From Arcobacter sp. (GTDB taxonomy: Bacteria > Campylobacterota > Campylobacteria > Campylobacterales > Sulfurimonadaceae), in NCBI GenBank assembly GCA_024637195.1, contig JAGXFN010000003.1, positions 62,001 through 126,000 of the forward strand: a DNA stretch of 64,000 nucleotides, given 5' to 3'. Made by a program: the position numbers and the translations under genes. Below the pieces are notes generated by a model. It did no database searches. It saw nothing but the letters and a program-made list of their open reading frames with translations, and had not been told where the DNA came from. Below, piece after piece: positions 54,030 to 63,836 of this stretch (the stretch's first letter is position 1; each line of letters begins with the position of its first letter).

Positions 54030-56999
54030 ATGCAGGATACGACACAGGATCAACTTTATACAGCAGTAGCTATTCCTTTTATTTTTATGATGGTTGTTAT
54101 TTCGGCCAGGTTGTTTGAAGGCCACCTTCTTTTTCACTCTCTTGCGGAACTTTTTACTATTACTGTCGGCATTGTGATGGCCGTCGTCTCTTATTACACC
54201 TTCCAGTTTACCAAAAACAACTTCTTGTTCTATCTGGGGATGGGCTACTTCTGGATCGCAGTCCTTGATCTTTTTCATATGCTGACATTCAAAGGAATGG
54301 CGATCTACAGCATTGATAATGTAAACGTGACCTTGACTTTTTGGGTCTTCTCTCGCCTGTTTGAAGCCCTGCTGCTGCTCAGTGCGCCTTTTATAATCTT
54401 TCGTCGTTTTTCTGCAACGCAGGTGTTTGTTCTCTTCGCCGCTGTCGTCGGAGCTATCTATTGGCTCGCGTTCTCCCCTTATCGTCCGGACTTGTATTTG
54501 CAAGACAGCGGACTGACGGGCCTGAAGATATCCTTGGAATACACAACTATAGCGCTTCTGGCAGCAGCACTCTTTTTGTATAAAAAACTCAAGAAGAAGT
54601 TTGACCGATTTGTTTATTACTGCGTTGTGCTCTCTATCACGTTTACAATCTTTGCGGAGTTCTCTTTAACCTTGTATGTCGATTTTCATGCCTATTCCAG
54701 TGTGCTGGGCCACCTCTTTAAGTTCATCTCCTACTGGATGATCTTCTTGGCCATTGTCCAGGTCTCTTTGCAAAAGCCTTTTCGCGCGATGGCGTACGAG
54801 TCAAGTACGTACAACGCTATTCCCGTTCCGACGGTCGTGGTGGATGCGGGGGGTCGTATCCGTCAGGCAAATCAGGCCGCACTGAGTTTTCTTGCGCGGA
54901 CAAAAGAGGAGGTCTTCAACCACAGCAACCACACGCTCTTTCATGACAAGAGTGTTTACGAGGGGGAGTGCGAACTCTGCCAGGCGATAAAAAATGGCCA
55001 GGCCCTCTCTTCATACGAGCTCTCTGTCGGCTCAAACACATACCGCTTCAGTCTGAGTCCTATCGGTTTTGAAGATGAAGTCTCCGGGGGCACGCAGATC
55101 TGCATCGACATCTCCGAGCAAAAAAATGCCGAACAGAAACTGATCCGCGAAAGCAGCCTGCTCAAAACCATCATCAACACCGTCCCGATACGGATCTTCT
55201 GGAAAGACCGGCAGTCACGTTTCCTCGGGTGTAACCGGCTCTTTGCCGAAGATGCGGGGCTGACAGCTGAGGAAGAACTTGTCGGCAAGACAGACTACGA
55301 TATGCCCTGGCGCGAAGAAGCGGCCTCTTTTGTGCACGATGACAACGCCGTGATGACAACGCACAAAAGCAAGCTCGACTATGAAGAGGCCCAGACCCTC
55401 GAAGACGGCTCAACCCGGTGGGTCAACACTTCCAAGGTCCCCCTTCTCGATCATACCGGGGCGGTTGAAGGCATTTTGGGAGCTTATTTTAACATCACGG
55501 AGCGCAAGCAGGAGCAGGAGAGGCTGATAAGGGCATACAAGCTCTTAAGCAATGCCGAGCAGCTCGGAAATATGGGAAGCTGGGAATTTGACCTGGAGAC
55601 AAAGCGGCTTTTTTGGTCGGATGAGGTCTTCAGGATACACGCAGAAGAGGTCGGTGCCTTTACGCCAACACTTGAGATCGCCCTGAGTTACATGGCACAA
55701 GAGGACAGGCAAAAGATCGAAGGCATCATCATCCGGATCGAAGAAAACGAGGAAACGCCCCCTGTACACTATAAACTGAACCGCAAAGACGGGAGCGTCC
55801 GAGACATTCTGCTTAAAAAAGAGCTTATGAGATCTGGCGAAGAAAGGCAGACGAAGGTATCAGGGATCATCTTTGACGTGACGGATGATGAAATCTCTGA
55901 ACAAAAACTTAGAAAATTTCAGACGGCAGTGGAGCAGAGCCCGGTCTCCATCGTCATCACGGATCTTGAGGGTAACATCGAGTATGTCAATCCCCAGTTC
56001 TCGCGGATCACCGGCTATACCTTTGAGGAGGCCATCGGCAAAAACCCCAGAATTCTCGCCTCGGGACAGACCAGCGAGGATGAATATGTGCATCTGTGGA
56101 ACGAAGTGGCCCACGACAAGACCTGGTCGGGTATCTTCAAGAACATCAAGAAAAGCGGAGAGGCCTACTGGGAGTCTGCGATCATCTCGCCCATCAAAGA
56201 CAAGGAAGAGCGCATCGTCAACTACATCGGTATCAAGCAAGACATCACCGAGAAGATGGGGATGCGCGAGCTGCTCAAAGACCAGGAAGAGCTGATGATC
56301 GTGCAGTCGCGCCACGCGGCTATGGGCGAGATGGTAGGGATGATAGCGCACCAGTGGCGTCAGCCTCTTTCGGTGATCTCCATGGGGGCGAACAACCTGC
56401 TGCTTGACATCGAGATGAAGGATATCAACTCCGAGGTCTTTAAAGAGGAGGCGCTCTCCATCGTCGAGCAGGTGAATCACCTTTCGCAGACCATAGACGA
56501 CTTTAGAAACTATTTCCGCCCCGACCGCGAAAAAGAGCATGTGCATATCGAAGAGGTGCTCAAAGAGGCCCTGCATATCATCGGAAAGAGTCTCGAGACC
56601 AACGGGATAGAATTGATTCTTTCTCTGGGAGAGAGTACCGCTGTCGATATCTTCAGACGGGAATTTATACAGGTCCTGATCAATGTCATCAACAATGCCA
56701 AAGAGGCGATGAACGAGCACTGTAAGGAGGAGAAACGTCTTTCTATCAGTATCAAAGAGGTCTCCGATGCCATCATCATGAGCATCTGCGATAACGGAGG
56801 AGGCATAGACAACAAGATCATCCACCGGATCTTCGAGCCCTATTTCAGCACCAAAGATAAGCAAAACGGCACAGGACTGGGGCTGTTTATGAGTAAAACG
56901 ATCATGGAAAAACATCTCAACGGCACGATTGAAGCAGTCAAAAACGGCGCAGACGGCACCTGCTTCATCTTGAGCATCTACAAAAAGGAAGGTGAATGA
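54030..56999 (+). CDS. MASE3-PAS sensor histidine kinase
   Basis: The 989-residue protein has an N-terminal MASE3 membrane sensor with seven transmembrane segments (about residues 10-245). Four PAS-type segments follow (about 262-370, 375-498, 500-622, 625-755), the last with TDLEGNIEYVNPQFSRITGY. The HisKA box is GEMVGMIAHQWRQPLSVISM with phospho-acceptor H774, and the HATPase domain has INVINNAKEAM and CDNGGGIDNK. It should phosphorylate the two response regulators encoded downstream; its stop overlaps the next ATG. MASE3 ligands are not known. Confidence 0.93.
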   Translation: MQDTTQDQLYTAVAIPFIFMMVVISARLFEGHLLFHSLAELFTITVGIVMAVVSYYTFQFTKNNFLFYLGMGYFWIAVLDLFHMLTFKGMAIYSIDNVNVTLTFWVFSRLFEALLLLSAPFIIFRRFSATQVFVLFAAVVGAIYWLAFSPYRPDLYLQDSGLTGLKISLEYTTIALLAAALFLYKKLKKKFDRFVYYCVVLSITFTIFAEFSLTLYVDFHAYSSVLGHLFKFISYWMIFLAIVQVSLQKPFRAMAYESSTYNAIPVPTVVVDAGGRIRQANQAALSFLARTKEEVFNHSNHTLFHDKSVYEGECELCQAIKNGQALSSYELSVGSNTYRFSLSPIGFEDEVSGGTQICIDISEQKNAEQKLIRESSLLKTIINTVPIRIFWKDRQSRFLGCNRLFAEDAGLTAEEELVGKTDYDMPWREEAASFVHDDNAVMTTHKSKLDYEEAQTLEDGSTRWVNTSKVPLLDHTGAVEGILGAYFNITERKQEQERLIRAYKLLSNAEQLGNMGSWEFDLETKRLFWSDEVFRIHAEEVGAFTPTLEIALSYMAQEDRQKIEGIIIRIEENEETPPVHYKLNRKDGSVRDILLKKELMRSGEERQTKVSGIIFDVTDDEISEQKLRKFQTAVEQSPVSIVITDLEGNIEYVNPQFSRITGYTFEEAIGKNPRILASGQTSEDEYVHLWNEVAHDKTWSGIFKNIKKSGEAYWESAIISPIKDKEERIVNYIGIKQDITEKMGMRELLKDQEELMIVQSRHAAMGEMVGMIAHQWRQPLSVISMGANNLLLDIEMKDINSEVFKEEALSIVEQVNHLSQTIDDFRNYFRPDREKEHVHIEEVLKEALHIIGKSLETNGIELILSLGESTAVDIFRREFIQVLINVINNAKEAMNEHCKEEKRLSISIKEVSDAIIMSICDNGGGIDNKIIHRIFEPYFSTKDKQNGTGLGLFMSKTIMEKHLNGTIEAVKNGADGTCFILSIYKKEGE

Positions 57000-58471
57000 T
57001 CGATATTGAACAGCTTAAGACGTACTGCGGGGCATTGAGCGTTTTGTATGTCGAAGATGACAAGGAGCTGCACGAAGCCGTCTTTCGCTATCTGGCAAAG
57101 CTTTTCAAAAGTGTAGAGAGTGCCTATGACGGAGAAGAAGGACTGCAGAAGTACCGCGAAGAAGAGTATGACATCGTTATGAGCGATATCAAGATGCCCA
57201 GACTAAGCGGCATCGAGATGATAAAAGAGATCAAGGCGGAAAATCCCGACCAGGAGGTCATCATCATCTCCGCACACGCCGAAACGGGCTACTTTATGGA
57301 CGCCATACACCTGAACGTCTCGGAGTATGTCATCAAGCCCATCGATTATATACAGATGAAAGAGGTCCTTTTCAAAGTGGCCAGGCGACTGCATGCCTTC
57401 AAGGAGAATCAACGCTACCATGCCGATCTGGAGCTACTGGTTGCCGAGAAGACCAAGTCGCTCACCGACAACTACGAACAGACGCTTCGGGCGATGGTGG
57501 AGATGATCGAGGTGAGAGACTCTTATACCGGAGGACACTCGGAACGCGTGGCACGCTACTCCCGCGCTATAGCCGAAGAGATGGACCTATCGCCGCAAGA
57601 GTGCAGCCTTATCTACCGTGCAGGGATGCTGCATGACATCGGAAAGGTCACCACGCCCGACACCATACTGCTCAAGCCGGGAAAACTCTCCGAGCGCGAA
57701 TTTCTTCTCATCAAAGACCACGTCACGGTGAGTCACCATCTGCTCTCGCAGATCCCCATGTACAGGACGATTTCTGAAATCGTCCTGCATCACCATGAAC
57801 GCTACGACGGGGCAGGTTATCCGCAGGGGCTCAGTGGCGATAAGATCCCTCTTCTTTCGCAGATCATGATCCTTGCGGACGCCTTTGACGCGATGACGAC
57901 CAACCGGATTTACAAGGGACGAAAAAGCCTTAAAGAGGCGATAGAGGAGGTTCAGCTGTGCAGCGGGAAACAGTTTGATCCAGCTGTCGTCCCCTTTGCC
58001 TGCCGTGCGCTTGGCCGCATGAACATTTCTCATGACATCTCTCAGCTTCCAAAGAGCACGATGGAAAAAGAGCGCTTCTCTTACTTCTTCCGCGACAGTC
58101 TGACCGACATGTACAACAAAGACTATCTTGATTTTTTCCTTCAGCAGGGCATCGAGGGGAGCCGTTACAAGGCCTGGGCCTGTTTTTTGAGAAACTTCTC
58201 GCAGTACAACAGTAAACACGGCTGGGAAAAAGGGAACGAGCTCTTGCAGAGGTTTGCACAGTTTCTTCAGGAGCGCTATAGTGGGGCCATGGTCTTTCGC
58301 ATTCATGGAGATGACTTTATTCTGCTCTTTGACGAAGAGAGGATGGGGAACTTAAAAGAATACGAACAACCTTCTTTTTTGGACAATACCGAGATCGATT
58401 CGATCTGCCATCACCTCGATACCTTGGATAACCTGATGGTCCAGCTCAAGCATCTGGAGCGAAGCGAATAA
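56996..58471 (+). CDS. Response regulator: receiver, HD-GYP phosphodiesterase, degenerate GGDEF
   Basis: The 491-residue protein has a receiver domain with phospho-acceptor D64 (MSDIKMPRLSG). An intact HD-GYP domain follows with H213-D214 (MLHDIGK) and HHHERYDGAGYP (265-276). A C-terminal GGDEF-like domain begins DSLTDMYNKDYL (about residue 363), but the signature is HGDDF (437-441) instead of GGDEF. It should degrade c-di-GMP when phosphorylated. The degenerate GGDEF part may bind a nucleotide and regulate it. It overlaps the kinase gene by 4 bases. Confidence 0.92.
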   Translation: MIDIEQLKTYCGALSVLYVEDDKELHEAVFRYLAKLFKSVESAYDGEEGLQKYREEEYDIVMSDIKMPRLSGIEMIKEIKAENPDQEVIIISAHAETGYFMDAIHLNVSEYVIKPIDYIQMKEVLFKVARRLHAFKENQRYHADLELLVAEKTKSLTDNYEQTLRAMVEMIEVRDSYTGGHSERVARYSRAIAEEMDLSPQECSLIYRAGMLHDIGKVTTPDTILLKPGKLSEREFLLIKDHVTVSHHLLSQIPMYRTISEIVLHHHERYDGAGYPQGLSGDKIPLLSQIMILADAFDAMTTNRIYKGRKSLKEAIEEVQLCSGKQFDPAVVPFACRALGRMNISHDISQLPKSTMEKERFSYFFRDSLTDMYNKDYLDFFLQQGIEGSRYKAWACFLRNFSQYNSKHGWEKGNELLQRFAQFLQERYSGAMVFRIHGDDFILLFDEERMGNLKEYEQPSFLDNTEIDSICHHLDTLDNLMVQLKHLERSE

Positions 58472-59986
58472 ATGATCACACTCGAGACGATAAGTAAACT
58501 CAAAGCGCACTCCGAGGGCTTGACGCTTATGTATGTCGAGGACAACGAAGGGCTGCGCATCAAAGCACATCGTCTCATGCAGAAGTTTTTTGCCAACGTC
58601 GTCTCGGCCTCGGATGGCGAAGAGGGGCTGGCGGCCTTTAAAGAGCACCGTCCGCAGATCGTCATAACAGACATTAAAATGCCAAAACTTGACGGGATCG
58701 AGATGATAGCTCAGATCAAAGAGCTGAACCCCTCGACAAAATTCATCATCATCTCGGCCTTTGACGACAAAGCGCATCTTCTGCGCGCCATTAGTGTCGG
58801 GATCTTCGACTACCTGAAAAAACCCATCAAGATCGACGAGCTTATGCAGACGCTTTTGCGCTGCATCGAATCGATCGATACCGAAGAGAACAGCTCCCTT
58901 TTCAACAGCTATATGGACGATCTGCTCAACTACCAAAGTGATCTTTTGGCACTCATCTCCAAGGACAGACTTCTCTTCGTGAACCAGATGTTTCTTGACT
59001 TCTTCACGGTGCAGACGCTCGAGGAGTTCGATGCCAAGTACGCCGACTTCGGCTCCGTTTTGCGTGATCACAAGGCTTTTCTCTGCAACCGTGAACCGGG
59101 GAGCTGGTTTGTGGAGGCGAGCCGTGAACCAGGCAAGCTTTTTCACACGAAGATAGCCGACAAAGAGGGAAAGAGCCGCCACTTTATCCTGAAGATGCAT
59201 CCGCTGCCCAAGAAAAAAGAGATGTACATCATGTCGCTCAATGATATCACCGAGCTGAATCTTCTCTCACTTTTTGACAGCCGGGCCGTTGAAGAGGAGG
59301 AGAAGTATAAAAACCGCAACACCCTGGTCAAACTGATGAAAGTGGTCCAAAAGAACAATGCCGAGATCAAGATACACAACTTCTACAAAGGACTCACGAT
59401 CACCAATGCCGGGATGATTGCCGAGATAAACGAGAAGCATGTTGTGGTGAAGAGCTCTTTTGTGCAACAAAAGGCGGCGCAGTACCAAAGAAGCATACTG
59501 ATCTCTTCAGAGATCTTTCCCAGCGCAGTGCTGTGCGAGCCGATTTTGAAGATCGACTTCGAACAGCAGACGATCGTCTTCAAAGAGATGCGTTTTCTCC
59601 CAAGAAACCCTACCCAGCGAAAATCGGTCAGAGTCTGTCCTGAAGAGCAGCATACGGTCTCGCTCTTTTATGAGGAGCGCAAATTTTATGGTGAAGTCCG
59701 CGTGCATGACATCTCCGTCGATGCCGTCAAACTTGAACTTAATGCGCTTCCCGCGGGACTCAAGGAAGGGACAAAGGTCACGATAAACATGGTCTTGGCA
59801 AATGACAGAAAACCGATGATTATTCATGTTCCGGCCGAGGTACAGCGCATTGAAGAACTGGCCCGGAGTTTTTATGTCGTCGTGATCTTGGCGTCAGAAC
59901 CGGAACACAGGCGGCAACTGATCGAGTATGTCTCTCGAAGACAGATGAATTTAATCCGTGAATTTAAAGGAATGCAGTTTGGGTGA
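58472..59986 (+). CDS. Response regulator: receiver, PAS-like middle, PilZ-type C-terminus
   Basis: The 504-residue protein has a receiver domain with D67 (VITDIKMPKLDG) and a PAS-like middle (about residues 155-270, with ALISKDRLLFVNQMFLDFFT). The C-terminal region (about 290-500) includes an N-PilZ-like barrel and a PilZ domain. Its c-di-GMP motif is R383-KSV-R387, and DISVDAVKLEL stands where D/NxSxxG is usual; the Gly is replaced. Binding of c-di-GMP is plausible but not assured. Its ATG directly follows the HD-GYP regulator stop. Confidence 0.85.
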   Translation: MITLETISKLKAHSEGLTLMYVEDNEGLRIKAHRLMQKFFANVVSASDGEEGLAAFKEHRPQIVITDIKMPKLDGIEMIAQIKELNPSTKFIIISAFDDKAHLLRAISVGIFDYLKKPIKIDELMQTLLRCIESIDTEENSSLFNSYMDDLLNYQSDLLALISKDRLLFVNQMFLDFFTVQTLEEFDAKYADFGSVLRDHKAFLCNREPGSWFVEASREPGKLFHTKIADKEGKSRHFILKMHPLPKKKEMYIMSLNDITELNLLSLFDSRAVEEEEKYKNRNTLVKLMKVVQKNNAEIKIHNFYKGLTITNAGMIAEINEKHVVVKSSFVQQKAAQYQRSILISSEIFPSAVLCEPILKIDFEQQTIVFKEMRFLPRNPTQRKSVRVCPEEQHTVSLFYEERKFYGEVRVHDISVDAVKLELNALPAGLKEGTKVTINMVLANDRKPMIIHVPAEVQRIEELARSFYVVVILASEPEHRRQLIEYVSRRQMNLIREFKGMQFG

Positions 59987-60734
59987 AGAAAAGATTTTAT
60001 TTGACAAGGGTACGCACAAGTGCGTGATGTTCAGCATTGATGACGAAAGTCACGAAGAGAGTTTTTTGGCGGTGAACCAGTTCTTGTTGATTCAAAACGG
60101 TTCAGGCATCGTGATCGATCCCGGAAGTGCGGCCATCTTCCACGAGCTATGCGACGCGATAGAGCGGCACATCCCTCTTCAAAACCTGAAATTTGTGTTT
60201 TTCTCGCATCAAGACCCCGATGTTGCCGGCTCCATCTCCGAATGGTCGGTCGCAACCTCGACGCGTTTTGTGATGTCGGGACTGTGGACACGTTTTATGA
60301 CCCACTACGGTGTTTTGGACATGGAGCGGATCTTTTCTCTGCCGGACAAGGGAACAAAGATACCCTTCGGTGAGGGGTATCTCCAGTTTTTGCCGGCGCA
60401 TTTTATGCACAGCCCGGGAAATTTCAGTCTCTATGACAGCCAGTCGAAGATACTTTTTTCAGGTGATATTGGTGCGGCCGTCATGCCGGCGATGAGTGCG
60501 TACAAGGAGATCAGCAGTTTCGAGAGCCATCTTCCCTATCTAGAGGGCTTTCATCGACGCTATATGGCGGGAAATATCTTCTGTAAGGCTTGGGTAAACT
60601 CCCTTGCCGATCTGGATGTCTCGATGATAGCGCCCCAGCACGGGGCCGTTTTCAAAGATGAAAATGTGCAAAAGTTTTTAGAGTGGCTGCACGGTCTGCA
60701 GTGTGGCGCAGACCTGATAGAAGATCTCTACTAG
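59958..60734 (+). CDS. ODP-type metallo-beta-lactamase-fold diiron protein
   Basis: The protein (258 residues from GTG at 59958; a TTG at 59979 with better placed AAAGG is also possible) has the ODP/flavodiiron diiron motif H84-Q-D86-P-D88. Further ligands are His in AHFMHSPGNFSL, Asp in ILFSGDIGAAVM and His in APQHGAVF. It lacks a flavodoxin domain. Such proteins bind O2 and in other bacteria act as oxygen sensors for chemotaxis or signalling. The 29-base overlap with the PilZ regulator shows that it belongs to the signalling operon. Confidence 0.88.
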   Translation: MNLKECSLGEEKILFDKGTHKCVMFSIDDESHEESFLAVNQFLLIQNGSGIVIDPGSAAIFHELCDAIERHIPLQNLKFVFFSHQDPDVAGSISEWSVATSTRFVMSGLWTRFMTHYGVLDMERIFSLPDKGTKIPFGEGYLQFLPAHFMHSPGNFSLYDSQSKILFSGDIGAAVMPAMSAYKEISSFESHLPYLEGFHRRYMAGNIFCKAWVNSLADLDVSMIAPQHGAVFKDENVQKFLEWLHGLQCGADLIEDLY

Positions 60735-60735
60735 C

Positions 60736-61947
60736 TTACTCATACCTGAGCGCGTCGATAGGGTTCATGTTGGCCGCTTTTCGCGCGGGGATGATGCCGA
60801 AGATAATGCCGATCAGCATCGAAAAGAGCAGAGCGATGACCGTTATGGCGGGGTCGATGATCATGACGATATCCAGAGCCTGTGCCGCGCCGAAGGTGAT
60901 AGCCAGGCCAAGGAAGACTCCCACGATACCCCCCAGACCCGAGAGCACGATCGCCTCGATGAGAAACTGGATCAGGATATCCTGCGGCAGGGCACCGATG
61001 GCCATGCGGATGCCGATCTCGCGGGTTCGTTCGGTAACAGAGACCAGCATGATGTTCATGATCCCTATTCCGCCGACTACAAGGGAGATCCCTGCAACTG
61101 CACCCAGCATCAGCGTCAACATCGTCGTGATCTTTGAGATCGTGTCAAGCAGGGCGGTCATGCTGCGTACCCTGAAGTTATCTTCCTCGTCTGCTTTGAG
61201 GTTTCTGCGCTCACGTAGAACCTGACGGATCTGCAAGATCGACTGTTCAAGGGGAAAGTTCTCTTTGACCGACGCCATGATAAGAGGGATGTTCGGGTTT
61301 CCGCTGATGCGGCGCTGAAACATCTTGATCGGTACGAGGACAAGGTCATCTTGATCGCTGCCGAAGGTGTTTGCCCCCTTCTCTTCGAGGATGCCGATCA
61401 CCTCGCAGGAGATCTTTTGCAGGCGTATCTTCTTGCCCAGTGCAGACTCCCCTGAGGGAAAAAGTTTTGAAAGAACGGTCTGGCCGAGGATGCAGACACC
61501 CTGCCCTGTCCTGATTTCGCTCTTTTCAAAAGGTCTTCCTTCCGTAAGGTCCCAGTTTTGCACCTCGAAGTAGCCGTTTTCTATGCCGCGGATACTGGTC
61601 TGGTAGTTTTGCTCCTTGTAGAGCACCGTCATGGTAGAGCTTGCCATAGGCGAAACCGCTTCGAGGGTAAAGATGGAGGACTTGATGATGTTCACATCTT
61701 TCATGTCAAAAGGTCTCGCTACAGCGGCCTGTCCTGCGGGTCCATGTTCCTGTGAGGGCATGATAAAGAGGGTGTTGCTGCCCAGACTGCTGATGTTCTG
61801 CGTAATCGATTCGCTGGCTCCCTTGCCGATGTTGACCATGGCGATAACCGAAGCGATGCCGATGACGATGCCGATCGCCGTGAGCAATGAACGCATAAGA
61901 TTGCGCTTTATCTCGCGGATGGCCTGCAAAAAAGCGTTAAGCAGCAT
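60736..61947 (-). CDS. MacB-like ABC transporter permease
   Basis: From the ATG at 61947 (403 residues; AAGGA upstream) the protein starts [20 protein letters not shown], has one N-terminal transmembrane helix, a large periplasmic domain (about residues 45-275) and a C-terminal FtsX domain with three helices (TERTREIGIRMAIGALPQDI). This is the MacB membrane module without its ATPase, which is the separate gene upstream. A start 36 codons further upstream in the ATPase gene has a shadow-like sequence and is rejected. Confidence 0.92.
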   Translation of the reverse strand: MLLNAFLQAIREIKRNLMRSLLTAIGIVIGIASVIAMVNIGKGASESITQNISSLGSNTLFIMPSQEHGPAGQAAVARPFDMKDVNIIKSSIFTLEAVSPMASSTMTVLYKEQNYQTSIRGIENGYFEVQNWDLTEGRPFEKSEIRTGQGVCILGQTVLSKLFPSGESALGKKIRLQKISCEVIGILEEKGANTFGSDQDDLVLVPIKMFQRRISGNPNIPLIMASVKENFPLEQSILQIRQVLRERRNLKADEEDNFRVRSMTALLDTISKITTMLTLMLGAVAGISLVVGGIGIMNIMLVSVTERTREIGIRMAIGALPQDILIQFLIEAIVLSGLGGIVGVFLGLAITFGAAQALDIVMIIDPAITVIALLFSMLIGIIFGIIPARKAANMNPIDALRYE

Positions 61948-62617
61948 GGCCGCTGTCCTTTTCGATGATGCCGTCGCGCATAAGGATGGTGCGCGTGGCA
62001 TAGGCGGCGATATGCTCCTCATGCGTGACCATGATGATAGTGATGCCGTTTTCATTGAAGCTGCGCATGAGCTTCATGATCTCATGGCTGCGTTTGGTGT
62101 CGAGGTTTCCGGTGGGCTCGTCGGCGATGAGCACCTTGGGATGCGTTACCATCGCCCTTGCGATCGCCACACGCTGCTGCTGTCCGCCGGAGAGCTGGCT
62201 GGGATCATAATCAACACGCGTATCAAGCCCCACGTCGATCAACGCTTTTAATGCGCGTTCCCTGCGCTCTTGCGCCTTGATGCCCTGATAGATAAGCGGC
62301 ATCTCTACATTTTCCAAAGAGGAGGCTTTTTTAAGAAGATTGAAGCCTTGAAAGACGAAGCCGAGGATGTAGCGGCGAAAGAGAGCCCGCTGGGCCTTGG
62401 AGAGTTTGCCCAGATCGGTTTCTGCGAAATGGTAGCTCCCGCTGCTCGGCTCATCCAGTGCTCCGATGATGTTCAAAAGCGTCGATTTGCCGCTGCCGCT
62501 GGGGCCCATGATGGCCACAAACTCCCCGCTCTTTATCTCAAGGTCGATGGCTTTGAGCACGGGGCTGGCTGCTTTGCCGCTGCCGTAGCTCTTGCTGATC
62601 TTCTCCAGAGTGATCAT
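61937..62617 (-). CDS. MacB/LolD-type ABC transporter ATP-binding protein
   Basis: The 226-residue protein has Walker [21 protein letters not shown], signature [16 protein letters not shown], Walker [13 protein letters not shown] and the H-loop [10 protein letters not shown]. It overlaps both the adaptor gene upstream (4 bases) and the permease gene (11 bases). It powers the MacB-like permease. Confidence 0.95.
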   Translation of the reverse strand: MITLEKISKSYGSGKAASPVLKAIDLEIKSGEFVAIMGPSGSGKSTLLNIIGALDEPSSGSYHFAETDLGKLSKAQRALFRRYILGFVFQGFNLLKKASSLENVEMPLIYQGIKAQERRERALKALIDVGLDTRVDYDPSQLSGGQQQRVAIARAMVTHPKVLIADEPTGNLDTKRSHEIMKLMRSFNENGITIIMVTHEEHIAAYATRTILMRDGIIEKDSGHAA

Positions 62618-63822
62618 TTTTTCTTCTCCTGTGCAATGATCAGCAGGGCGTCCTCTTTGAGTTCGTCCGAAGAGACGGCACTGAGCAGTCCGCTGCTTCC
62701 AAGCACGGTGACGTAGACTTTTTTTGGCTGGCCGTTTTCAAGAATCCATAGGTGCGGTTTAGGGTCTATTTCGGGCGTTATCCTCTCTCTAAAACCAAAC
62801 AGTTTTCTCTGTACCGGCTCCAGCGGGGTAAAGAGCAGCGCTGAGCGCGGCGCCGTAAAGGTCTCCTTGAGTGTCTCGATGACGATACTGACATCCGCGC
62901 TCATCCCCGGACGCAGCAGAAGATCAGAATTGTCAACCGTGAGCACCGCGATGTAGGTGACGACTCCGTCAAGGATCTCCGAGTTGACCCGAACCAGTTT
63001 GATGTGCCCTTCAAATGTCAGTTCAGGATAGGCATCTACGCTAAACTTTGTCTTCTGTCCCGCTTTTATCTTGGCGATGTCGGCTTCGTCGATACTGACT
63101 TTTAGCTCCATCTTGGTCAAGTCCTTTGCGATCTGAAAAAGAACAGGAGTCTGAAACGAGGCGGCCAGAGTCTGCCCCGGATCGACGTTGCGCACCAGAA
63201 CAGTTCCGTCGATGGGTGAATAGATCAATGTTCTGTCTAGGTCGTACTGTGCAGAGATAAGGCTGTATCTGGCCTGACTGACCTGCGCGGCGCTATTTTC
63301 TACCTGCGCTTGGGCAGCAAGGTGGTCTGCCCAGTGGTTGTCCCACTCCTGCTGTGAGGGGAGTATCCCCTTGGTAGAGATTTTGAGACTCTTGTCCCGC
63401 TCGATTGTCGCCGAGGTGCGGTAGAGCTGCGCCTGCGCGTTTTGCAAGGAGGCCTTCATCGAAGACAAAGAAGCCTGGGCCCTGTCCACGGCACTTTTGT
63501 ATTTTGTCTTGTCGAGTATGGCAAGGAGCTGCCCTTTTTTGACCAGGTCGTTGTAGTCGACTTTGACGTCGGTGATCGTTCCGGAGACTTCTATTCCCAC
63601 GTCGATGTTCTCGACAGGCTCGAGGTAGCCTGTCGCCGAGACGGTGAGCGTAAGCTCGCTTTTGTTAAGGGTGTGTGTCACATAGCTGAACGCCTCTTTT
63701 TGTGAACTCGGCGCAAAAAAGAGGTAGAGTCCTCCTGCGGTCAGCAGCACGCCAAGTGCAAGGAGTGCCTTTGCTTTCCAGCTGCGTCCTTGATACTCAG
63801 TAATCTTTTTCATCTCATCCAT
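62614..63822 (-). CDS. MacA-like periplasmic adaptor
   Basis: The 402-residue protein has an N-terminal membrane anchor (LLALGVLLTAGGLYLFFAPS), a lipoyl/barrel-sandwich part (GYLEPVENIDVGIEVSGTIT and IYSPIDGTVLVRNVDPGQTL) flanking a helical hairpin (about residues 105-190). A beta-barrel follows. It joins the permease to the outer-membrane channel. It lies 14 bases after the TolC-type gene. Confidence 0.94.
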   Translation of the reverse strand: MDEMKKITEYQGRSWKAKALLALGVLLTAGGLYLFFAPSSQKEAFSYVTHTLNKSELTLTVSATGYLEPVENIDVGIEVSGTITDVKVDYNDLVKKGQLLAILDKTKYKSAVDRAQASLSSMKASLQNAQAQLYRTSATIERDKSLKISTKGILPSQQEWDNHWADHLAAQAQVENSAAQVSQARYSLISAQYDLDRTLIYSPIDGTVLVRNVDPGQTLAASFQTPVLFQIAKDLTKMELKVSIDEADIAKIKAGQKTKFSVDAYPELTFEGHIKLVRVNSEILDGVVTYIAVLTVDNSDLLLRPGMSADVSIVIETLKETFTAPRSALLFTPLEPVQRKLFGFRERITPEIDPKPHLWILENGQPKKVYVTVLGSSGLLSAVSSDELKEDALLIIAQEKKK

Positions 63823-63836
63823 GGGATCTTCCTCTT

